From: Euclidia mi
Taxonomy: Eukaryota; Arthropoda; Insecta; Lepidoptera; Erebidae
DNA: 64,000 nt
NCBI GenBank assembly: GCA_944739405.2
Contig: OX123186.2
Span: 40,533,551 to 40,597,550 of the forward strand
Direction: 5' to 3'
Shown here one piece after another: positions 56,304-64,000 of this stretch (position 1 is its first letter; each line of letters opens with the position of its first letter). Under the pieces are notes generated by a model. That model did no database searches, had not been told where the DNA came from, and worked only from the letters and a program-made list of their open reading frames with translations. The position numbers and the translations under genes are program-made.

Positions 56304-57123
56304 GATGGAATGGACTCGGCATCAACATCAACGGCGAGTAGGTACATCACTCACCTTCGATTCACAGACGATATCGTAGTCATGGCTGCGACCATGGAAG
56401 ACCTAGGCACAATGCTCGATGGCCTCTGTAGAGTCTCCCAACAAGTAGGTCTTAAGATGAACATGGACAAGACGAAAATCATGTCAAACGTCCATGTTGT
56501 ACCTGCTCCTATTCAGGTTGGGAACTCTACGCTCGAAGTTATCGACAAGTATATCTACCTGGGACAAGTAGTCCAATTAGGTAGGCCCAACTTCGAGAAG
56601 GAGGTCAATCGTCGAATCCAACTCGGTTGGGCAGCATTCGGGAAGCTACGACATATCTTCTCGTCCGATATCCAGCAGTCTCTCAAGACGAAAGTCTTTG
56701 ACCAGTGATGACTTACGGATCTGAGACGTGGTCGCTCACTATGGTCCTTATTAGAAGGCTCAAGGTCACTCAGAGGGCGATGGAGAGAGCTATGCTTGGA
56801 GTTTCCCTGCGAGATCGAATCAGAAATGAGGAGATCCGCAGTAGAACCAAACTCGCCGACATAGCTCTCCGGATAGTCAAGTTGAAGTGGCAGTGGGCAG
56901 GGCACATAGCTCGGAGAACCGATGGCCGTTGGGGCAGATAGGTTCTGGAGTGGCGACCACGTACCGGACGACGCAGCAGAGGTAGGCCCCCCGCAAGGTA
57001 GGCCGACGATCTCGTCAAGATCGCGGGAGGCGGTTGGATGCGGGCGGCTCAAGACCGGTCTGTGTGGAGAACCTTGGGGGAGACCTATGTCCAGCAGTGG
57101 ACGTCGTTTGGCTGATATGATGA
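56304..57123 (+). mobile_element. 5'-truncated RTE LINE insertion
   Basis: Nearly identical to 62243-63023. Exact 11-bp target duplication aataaaaaaat at 56293-56303 and 57124-57134. It starts tggaatggactcggcatcaa and ends gctgatatgatga. Coding remnant: LRFTDDIVVMAATMEDLGTM, where the usual FADD reads FTDD; then SNVHVVPAPIQVGNSTLEV, a stop at 56708, and a tail (WQWAGHIARRTDGRW). A 4-base ggta insertion near 56342 also shifts the frame. Dead on arrival: only the 3' third of ORF2 was integrated. Confidence 0.88.
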
Positions 57124-57581
57124 AATAAAAAAATAATACAACGCATAAATGTAACCTAATATACATAAATATGTATTTAAACTTTTTTACATAAAATGAC
57201 GTTTTTTCGATAGTTTTTTGTCTATAATTAAAGTGATATACATTTTTTTTTACTTTATTTTCATAATTAATCAGTTAATTTACAATAAAACATAAAAGTA
57301 TGATATATAATTACATAATTTGTTTACAATTATGTTTTTAATCCATAATTACACCCCGCGCGCGGAATGCAAAGTCAGCAAAATATATATATTTTTTCAA
57401 ATTCTTACATCTAAATAATTTTCTGCAAGTATTGCTATAACTTTATTTTATTACATAGATAATATCACCAGGTACATGAAAATACAACAGCAAACCAAAT
57501 TCAGCTTATACTTTTATAATGATAAACAAAAGTGTCGAGTAAACGCAAAGCAAACTAATTCTTATCCCTCAGTGCTTAAGC

Positions 57582-58884
57582 TTGAAAACAAATGTTCTGA
57601 TAAAGGTGATGAGATTTGTAATAATGTTTGGTCAGTATTTCCACTCCACTTTCTTGCAGTCTTCCTCCTCTCACACACTGGACAGTGCGTCACACTGTGG
57701 TGAATTACCCAACGTCAGCGCTGATATTAATAACGTGGAAGTAGTAGACATGGAAGTCATTAAATTATTTAAATCGCTGGATCTGAATAAATCGGCAAGC
57801 CCTGACGGTGTACACCCCATACTCATACATAATTGTGCGGATAGTCTGGCGGTCCCGCTCAGTACGATATTCAGGCGTTCGCTTAGCGAAGGACTAGTAC
57901 CCACAATGTGGAAGTCTGTTTTCATAACACCTGTTCATAAGAAAGGACCTAAAAATGACATTAAAACTACAGGCCTATATCCAAGTTGTGTGTATTTGCC
58001 AAAATTTTAGAGAAAATTGTTAACAAACAATTATATCTCTTATTAAAACAAACATTTAGTGCAGAACAGCACGGGTTTCTTAAGGGAAGGTCTACGACGT
58101 CGAACCTTGTATTGTGTAGTGAGTATATATCTAAGTACATGTCGGAACCCTCGCAGGTAGACGTTATTTATACCGACTACAGCAAGTGTTTTGACAGAAT
58201 AGACCATTTTATACTGCTACAGAAACTTCAACAGGTTGGCATAAGAGGTGACCTGTTCAGGTGGTTCTCGTCGTACGTAGCAAACAGATGCCAGATAGTC
58301 GTCCTCAATGGCTTTTCATCTGCTCCCATGAGCATACCATCTGGAAAAAGCCAGGGCTCTTTGCTTGGTCCTCTTCTAGTTATAGTTTTCATTTTTCAAA
58401 AATTTTTATGTACGCCGATGATATGAAAATACTTTATCCCGTCAAAACTATTCAAGATACGTTGCGTCTTCAAGACGATTTAAACCGGTTTCAAGAATAC
58501 TGCACTCTTAACAAACTAGATTTGAATGCATCAAAATGTTTTGCGTGTACGTTTACGCGTAAACCGGTATTTATTGTGGGAAATTATAGAATAAAAGATT
58601 CCTATTTACCCACTGTATCTAATGTAGTTGACTTGGGCGTAATATTTGACTCAAAACTTATATTTGACACCCATGTCAATACTATAATTAAAAAGGCATC
58701 TAAAGCATATGGTTTTGTGCTACGAATGTCAACTGATTTTCAATCAATAAAAACAATTAAAATACTATACTGTGCATACGTACGAAGCCACCTAGAATAC
58801 GCGTCCCAAGTGTGGAACCCAAGCTACCGTACTTATATAGATCGCATAGAGGGCATTCAAAAAAGGTTTCTCCGATATCTTTAG
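57582..58884 (+). pseudogene. Reverse transcriptase of the LINE in element B
   Basis: Frames 57582-58010, 57986-58426 and 58261-58884 together cover the RT. First: DLNKSASPDGVHPILIHNCA. Second: LCVFAKILEKIVNKQLYLLL, EQHGFLKGRSTTSNLVL, VIYTDYSKCFDRIDHFILLQ (first catalytic Asp), and SGKSQGSLLGPLL (with SQG where PQG is usual). Third: FMYADDMKILYP with the catalytic AspAsp at about 58411-58422, NASKCFACTF, and NVVDLGVIFDSKLIFDTHVN. Frameshifts lie near 57975 and 58385; the latter also loses the conserved FINDI segment. A stop at 58882 interrupts the tail. Confidence 0.78.
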
Positions 58885-59235
58885 TATCGCACAAACTCAT
58901 ACTCGAGCAATTATAGTTCTCGCTGTAAGAAATTTCATTTATTACCTCTGAAAGAGAGAAGGCGTGCGGCTGACATAACCTTCCTTATCCATATATTGAA
59001 CGGTACGATCGACTGTCCCGAGTTGCTTGAGCAAATAGGCTTAGTTGCCCCTGCGGTGACGCTTCGAAAGCGCAATCTTTTGCACATACCACGCGCAAAT
59101 AGTAGGTACAGACAAAATAATTATTTAATACGTGCGTGCAGATCTTATAACTCAATAGCCGATAACATTGATATTTTTAACACTTCGGCATCTAAAACTA
59201 AGCGGTTTCTTAATAACTGTTTCTTCAACAGTTAA
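58885..59235 (+). pseudogene. C-terminal tail of that ORF2
   Basis: Encodes YSSRCKKFHLLPLKERRRAA, DITFLIHILNGTIDCPELL and ACRSYNSIADNIDIFNTSA, the usual Jockey/CR1 ORF2 ending, after a stop at 58882-58884. The natural stop is at 59233-59235. Confidence 0.65.
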
Positions 59236-59827
59236 ATATGCATTGATGTGTATTATGTTATCTCAATGTAAATATGTATGTGTAATATACCCGTCTATTT
59301 GTTGTTATTTTCTAAATGGATGTTTGCAGAATAACAATAAGTTACATACCTATTAACAATTTTTGGGTTTAAGCGATGATCAGTTACTTACTGTTTTTCA
59401 AGTTTTTTTTTAGTTTTTTTTTGTGTACGTTCGTGTTCTTACCTTTTTTAGCTAGGAGTTATTTGTGAAAACTTTTAATTTGCCTTTAGATACTACATAA
59501 GAATTTAGTTATTTCTTAAGTTAGCTGTTAGTTTTCCGAAAATGTTAAAATAAAATAAAGTAAAATAAAATAAGTCGGTAAAGACGATATTGTTAACGTT
59601 ACGGCCGCTCGCCTAAAGTAAACATTTAATTCAAACGTAATTTGTTTAGTACCATTAGAATGAGTCATTCATTAGGTTGCAGAAAAATAAACACCACTCC
59701 TCTCAAGCTATTAACAATCGCACAAAAACTAATTAATTGAGCGCGCCCGTCTTTAACTGGCGGTGCGCACTTGAAATTTGTCGATGCTGAGTAAGCACTT
59801 AAAAATGGTGAGCGGTCAAGCGGATAA

Positions 59828-59871
59828 TCGATTTGACTTATCACAAAAAATAAATATTTCTATTTCAAACA
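59828..59871 (-). repeat. BEL copy 2 LTR, outer 44 bp
   Basis: tcgatttgacttatcacaaa through ctatttcaaaca matches the ends of the copy 1 LTRs at 33162-33202 and 40032-40072. Confidence 0.85.
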
Positions 59872-60250
59872 GTCTCCGTAATGGGTTACATACACCTAAC
59901 GTAGTTCAGAAATGCTTGCAGAGGCACAGACTTCATTTGTACGCTACCAAACTTTAAAAAGAACAATACTGATAATGCTAAGAAAAATATTCTACACTCA
60001 GCAGATGCGTACTTACTCAGCAAAGGTATATTTGATTGGTATATTTTAAATGTTAGCTTAGCTGGATTTTTCAAATTGCACCAGAAACTTTTAACTGTGT
60101 TGTATTCAAGTACCTGTATAAACAAGGTTTGTTTTCTATCATAAAAAAGCTGAACCGTAAAAAATTATCAATTTCGGGAAAATTTTAACCACCAAGTGGG
60201 TATGGAGACGGTTAGCAATAGTGCTCCCATTTAATTTTAACTTCCATTTT
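59872..60250. other. Intergenic DNA, no feature recognised
   Basis: AT-rich, without a recognisable gene or repeat. Confidence 0.4.
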
Positions 60251-60251
60251 A

Positions 60252-60541
60252 AAATTCTGACGGACTAATTGGATGTAATGACGAAAGACTGAACAAGCAG
60301 ATATATAAGGAAAGTGTGAGAGGGACAGGACGAAGGGGCAGACCTAAGCGGACGTTCTCTGACCAGATTGGAGACATCCTAAAATAGGACAGGTGAGAAG
60401 TACCCTGGACAGAAGAGCATGCATGAGGAATCTGATGGGAGTGAATGAAGCAAGAGAGATATGTCACGATCGTTGCAAATGGCGTTCCGTAGTATCTGCC
60501 TACCCCGGAAACAGGCGTGAGTCTATGTATGTATGTATGTA
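60252..60541 (+). pseudogene. 3' end of a LINE ORF2, source of the SINE tail
   Basis: Plus-strand translation gives LNKQIYKESVRGTGRRGRPK followed by RTFSDQIGDILK, a basic C-terminal segment often seen in LINE ORF2 proteins. A stop follows, then CRYAWRSV-like remnants. The DNA ends gtatctgcctaccccggaaa, caggcgtgagtctatgtatg, with a TATG repeat to 60541. That end is shared with the first SINE family (4920, 10575, 12453). Confidence 0.65.
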
Positions 60542-61175
60542 ATTGGATGTAGGTATTTGCCAAAAACGTTATAAAGTACAAATAATGGAATCGACTATAA
60601 TTTTAGTGGTTTATGTTTCGTCTTACTTGAATTTTTATTCGAGTGGCCATGAAACTAATATGGTGGATATTAAAAATAATTAATTGATTATGTCACTGAT
60701 TTGAGATAGCCAGTAGAAACAACTGTTTTAAAGAATAAAATGCATAAAAATAACCAGTTATATTTTAAATACATAAGAAAGAAGTGGAACTAATCATAGA
60801 CTAGATATCACAAAAAGACTGAGCTAAGCTTTATGTTTTCTTAGATAATTATATAAAGACTATGTATTAATTAAATCAGAGATAATCTTTATATGCTTAG
60901 TTTTCAATTGTGAAACACACAACGAACAGTAACACAGAACAAACTTCGGCCCGACAATTTACAATAATTTGCCCTAGCCGACCACTTACGAAGCTACTCG
61001 GCCGTACTGTTACACAAAATAGTTACATTACTTTTGCCAAATAATTTCTTTGCGGATATTTTTTGGTAGAAAATACGTCAAACTATATCGCCTCGATTAC
61101 TTTCACGTCTGACTGCAAATGATATCCAGTTACAAATGATTATGCCCATAAGTGCCTTTCGATTTGTACTGAAAT
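60542..61175. other. Intergenic DNA, no feature recognised
   Basis: AT-rich. Nothing recognised. Confidence 0.4.
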
Positions 61176-61188
61176 AAACATCGTTGAA

Positions 61189-61777
61189 TGCCGAATGCCG
61201 CAAGTGGACCTGGGTAAGTCCAGACGGTGCCACAAAAAATGAGATCGACTTTATCATGTCGACGAAGAGGCAGATATTCAATGATGTCTCCGTGATCAAT
61301 TTACTTAAAGTGGGGAGCGATCACCGAATGGTAAGTGGCACATTGAATATCTGTACAAGCCTCGAACGGTCGAGATTGATAAAGTCCACGCTCCGACCGG
61401 CACCGGTTCATATCCCAAACCCCGAGAGCTTTCAGCTCGAACTCAAGAACCGTTTGGAATGCCTGGGCGAATGCGTAGATGTGGACGAGTACAGTAACGG
61501 GTTCGTGGATGATGTCCATACAACAGGGGCTAAATTCTTTAAGCCCCAGAAAAGCAAGAGAACCAGCAAGATCTCGGGTCCGACCCTCGAGCTGTTAGAG
61601 GAAAGGCGCAAGATGGTTCTGCTATCCTCCGACGACATGCCGAAATATCGGCACCTCAACAGACAGATCTTCAAGTCTCTGACTCGCGATCTCCGCCAAT
61701 ACAACACAAAATGTGTTCGTGAGGCAATCGAGCAGAATAAGGGATCAATCAAGGGTCTGTTGGACAGAGTCAGCTGA
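61189..61777 (+). pseudogene. RTE endonuclease C-terminus and linker
   Basis: Encodes RKWTWVSPDGATKNEIDFIM, with the conserved Asp, and KVGSDHRMVSGTL with the catalytic SDH. An alpha-helical linker follows (LELLEERRKMVLLSSDDMPK). The N-terminal half of the nuclease is absent by 5' truncation. The frame ends in a stop at 61775-61777, while the next segment continues in another frame, showing a frameshift. Confidence 0.85.
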
Positions 61778-63023
61778 CAAAGCTGAAGACGGAAGATGGC
61801 AGAATCGTATCGTCCAAGCCTGAGCTCTTGGAGGAGATCGAAAGGTTCTATGGACAGCTATATACGACGACGCAACAACCCGCAAGTACTCCGGCCGGTT
61901 TCCGTAAAGACTATAGAACCATAGACCACATACATACGCTGCGGCAGGTTATACAGAAGTCCGAGGAGTATAACCAGCCCCTATGCTTGGCGTTTGTGGA
62001 CTATGAGAAAGCCTTCGATTCGATCGAAACCTGGGCGGTGCTACAGTCTCTCCAACGATGCCGGATTGACTACCGATATATCGAAGTGCTGAAGTGTTTG
62101 TATGAAACGCCACTATGTCAGTCCGCCTCCAGGACCAGAGTTCGAAACCTATTCAACTCCAGCGAGGAGTGAGACAGGGGGATGTCATATCCCCGAAACT
62201 GTTTACCACTGCACTGGAGGATGTTTTCAAGCTTCTGGACTGGAATGGACTCGGCATCAACATCAACGGCGAGTACATCACTCACCTTCGATTCGCAGAC
62301 GATATCGTAGTCATGGCTGAGACCATGGAAGACCTAGGCACAATGCTCGATGGCCTCTGTAGAGTCTCCCATCAAGTAGGTCTTAAGATGAACATGGACA
62401 AGACGAAAATCATGTCGAACGTCCATGTTGTACCTGCTCCCATTCAGGTTGGGAACTCTACGCTCGAAGTTGCCGACAAGTATATCTACCTGGGACAAGT
62501 AGTCCAATTAGGTAGGTCCAACTTCGAGAAGGAGGTCAATTGTCGAATCCAACTCGGTTGGGCAGCGTTCGGGAAGCTACGACATATCTTCTCGTCCGAT
62601 ATCCCGCAGTGTCTCATGACGAAAGTCTTTGACCAGTGTGTGTTGCCAGTGATGACTTACAGATCATAGACGTGGTCGCTCACTATGGGCCTTATCAGAA
62701 AGTTTCCCTGTGAGATCGAATCAGAAATGAGGAGATCCGCAGTAGAACCAAAGCCGCCGACATAGCTCTCCGGGTAGCCAAGCTGAAGTGGCAGTGGGCA
62801 GGGCACATAGCTCGAAGAACCGATGGCCGTTGGGGCAGAAAGTTTATGGAGTGGCGGCCACGTACCGGACGACGCAGCAGAGGTAGGCCCCCCGCAAGGT
62901 GGACCGACGATCTCGTCAAGATCGCGGGAGGCGGTTGGATGTGGGCGGCTCAAGACCGGTCTGTGTGGAGAACCTTGGGGGAGGCCTTTGTCCAGCAGTG
63001 GACGTCGTTTGGCTGATATGATG
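61778..63023 (+). pseudogene. RTE reverse transcriptase, deleted
   Basis: 61828-62172 encodes LLEEIERFYGQLYTTT, then after the deletion GFRKDYRTIDHIHTLRQVIQ and LCLAFVDYEKAFDSIETWAV (first catalytic Asp). A frameshift near 62110-62160 leads to 62115-62669: LQRGVRQGDVISPKLFTTAL, THLRFADDIVVMAETMEDL (catalytic AspAsp), and KYIYLGQVVQLGRSNFEKEV. A stop at 62667-62669 and a deletion near 62700 precede the tail (KWQWAGHIARRTDGRW, WRPRTGRRSRGRPPARW). Not functional. Confidence 0.85.
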
Positions 63024-63036
63024 AAACATCGTTGAA

Positions 63037-64000
63037 AGTATGAAGTTGAATTGAGAACTTTTTCAACAAAAAAGTAAATCGAATCAGTTGATGTCATAGT
63101 GAAATGTATGAGAGAATTTTAGTCATTCCGTACAGCAGAGCATACCTCGCGGAAAGCAATGCAAGATTTCGTACAATTAATTTAAAATGTTTTCCGTGCG
63201 ACGAAGCGCAAGTTTTGTAAAGAAGATTCATTTTTGGGAGGCCTGTCTTCTATAGAACTACCGCTTCAACAAGATGAATAATTTCATAGACAATAAAATA
63301 ATTGCTACATTTCATGCTATTGTGTTTACTTTCATGCCACACGATTCAGTTCCTACCAGATTTCATAGAAAATGGAAGTAAATATTCTTAACAAGTTTTT
63401 ACTAGTAGTTAATTTTGTGTTTGTTTTTATATGTATTACAAACATTTTAACAGTATATTATTATTGTGATTACATTCTAGGTGCAGTGATATCATCGTGC
63501 TGGCCAATTTATTTTACAGACAGAATCAACACTCGTATTTGTATGTCAGCAAAACACAGCCCTGTTTACGTGCTTGTATTCTTAGTAGGTCTTCCTAGAA
63601 ATAAATAAATAATATCCGGTCGTCAGAAATGTATGTTGGAAGTCATTGTAGTTGTGTATCAAAGATTGCTATAAAAGCAGAATTGATATCTGTAATTTGT
63701 ATCTGAGATTGTTTAATTAATATTTAAAAAAATCATTGAAATGATTATTTTACCTGTAACAAATAAAAATTATTTAAGAAACATGCAGTTTTTTTAAACA
63801 CTTGTGTACACTACTGTACTAAACTTGATAACACTATCCTACATATTATAAAAGTTAGCATAATGTACGACGCGGTCGCTTTTTTGTGACCATCTGAACA
63901 TGGTCGAGTTACCACGGGCTTGCACCGCCTAATGACTTTTATTTTATTATCTCTTTAATTACTGTATGTACTACGCTGAAATTTTACAGGTATAAAACTG
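63037..64000. other. Intergenic DNA; one doubtful ORF
   Basis: AT-rich. The plus frame 63372-63608 begins MEVNILNKFLLVVNFVFVFI, a signal-peptide-like hydrophobic start, and has several Cys residues later, but no known domain. It could be a first exon or chance translation of T-rich DNA. Nothing else is seen. Confidence 0.3.

Larger units (their letters stand above)
57470..59575 (+). mobile_element. Jockey/CR1-type LINE, 5'-truncated
   Basis: RT-coding from about 57476 to 59235, then a 3' UTR and an A/T-rich tail (ttaaaataaaataaagtaaa, about 59545-59575). It lies wholly within DNA element B. The 5' junction near 57470 is inferred from where coding similarity begins. Target duplications were not found by eye. 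It is a third RT family, distinct from those at 3.4 and 14.6 kb. Confidence 0.7.
55601..59823. mobile_element. CCGCTTGACCGC-ended DNA element B with LINE passengers
   Basis: Inverted ends CCGCTTGACCGC at 55601-55612 and 59812-59823. Exact 4-bp duplication ATAA at 55597-55600 and 59824-59827. The left end matches the right end of element A for over 30 bp with one mismatch. Own sequence is about 55601-56303, 57124-57470 and 59576-59823, non-coding, with repeated tgcccgcc motifs. The remainder is two LINE insertions. Without them the element would be about 1.3 kb. Confidence 0.8.
51471..59871 (-). mobile_element. BEL/Pao element copy 2, truncated and rearranged
   Basis: Minus-strand relative of the element at 32.6-40.1 kb. 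It contains part of the integrase (51471-51660), connection and RNase H (51755-53090), RT (53090-54150) and the protease end (54150-54440). It then jumps to leader sequence (54450-55050) and an LTR (55051-55600 plus 59828-59871, together ~594 bp). Gag and most of the protease are deleted; the integrase C-terminus and 3' LTR are missing. The LTR is diverged from those of copy 1. A 4.2-kb DNA element splits it. Confidence 0.85.
61189..63023 (+). mobile_element. RTE-clade LINE, 5'-truncated, internally deleted
   Basis: Bounded by an exact 13-bp target duplication aaacatcgttgaa (61176-61188 and 63024-63036). It begins within the endonuclease and ends tttggctgatatgatga, an ATG-type RTE end. Two deletions: about 130 residues of the RT fingers near 61900, and about 60-70 bp near 62700 relative to the copy at 56.3 kb. 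Confidence 0.88.

Noticed and set aside
56304..63023. Segmental duplication linking the two RTE copies
   Set aside because: Each copy has its own exact target duplication and unrelated flanks, so they are independent insertions.

Overview
The window is eukaryotic, AT-rich, gene-poor DNA made mostly of transposable-element remains. It is most probably from an insect and most likely a moth or butterfly. The inference rests on the mix of elements: Jockey- and CR1-type LINEs, an RTE LINE ending in ATGATGA, BEL/Pao and Copia LTR elements, a Tc1 transposon, and tRNA-derived SINEs ending in TATG repeats. No complete host gene is visible. One 67-codon stretch at 42580-42780 (minus) could be the last exon of a host gene. 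No cellular tRNA or rRNA gene, CRISPR array or bacterial feature was seen.

Layout. 1-6.1 kb: a 21-bp-arm hairpin, a Penelope-type GIY-YIG fragment abutting a 5'-truncated Jockey-like LINE (copy 1, about 2655-5812) that carries a SINE. 6-14.5 kb: a Harbinger-type MITE (7070-7299), two copies of an ~880-bp repeat (here R860) with a pairing-conserved 3' hairpin, an RT fragment, and a complete SINE with a 19-bp target duplication (12453-12829). 14.5-18.1 kb: a CR1/Jockey-type LINE split in its 3' UTR by an apparently intact Tc1 transposon (16249-17838). 18.4-21.7 kb: a minus-strand CR1/L2-group LINE lacking its RT core and carrying a 31-bp-arm hairpin. 24-29.15 kb: Jockey-like copy 2, with a coiled-coil ORF1, EN and an interrupted RT. 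29-32.6 kb: SINEs. 32.6-40.1 kb: a BEL/Pao element with two 602-bp LTRs and a GCATG duplication. 44.3-49.8 kb: a Copia element with an ATTTA duplication; one LTR holds a 1,029-bp CCGCTTGACCGC-ended DNA element with 201-bp tandem repeats. 51.5-59.9 kb: a rearranged second BEL copy whose LTR is split by a 4.2-kb relative of that DNA element, itself carrying two LINE insertions. 60.2-63.0 kb: a LINE 3' end and a 5'-truncated RTE element with a 13-bp duplication.

How the parts relate. The insertions can be ordered by nesting: BEL copy 2, then the CCGCTTGACCGC element, then the RTE and Jockey-type LINEs inside it. Autonomous families (RT, integrase or transposase bearing) sit beside non-autonomous passengers. 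The SINEs share their 3' tail with a LINE end at 60.25-60.54 kb, as expected of a SINE and its LINE partner. Almost all coding frames are broken. The clear exception is the 341-residue Tc1 transposase; the 482-codon Jockey RT frame (3367-4815) is also long and open. Clade names come from motif reading without database comparison and are the least certain part of this annotation.
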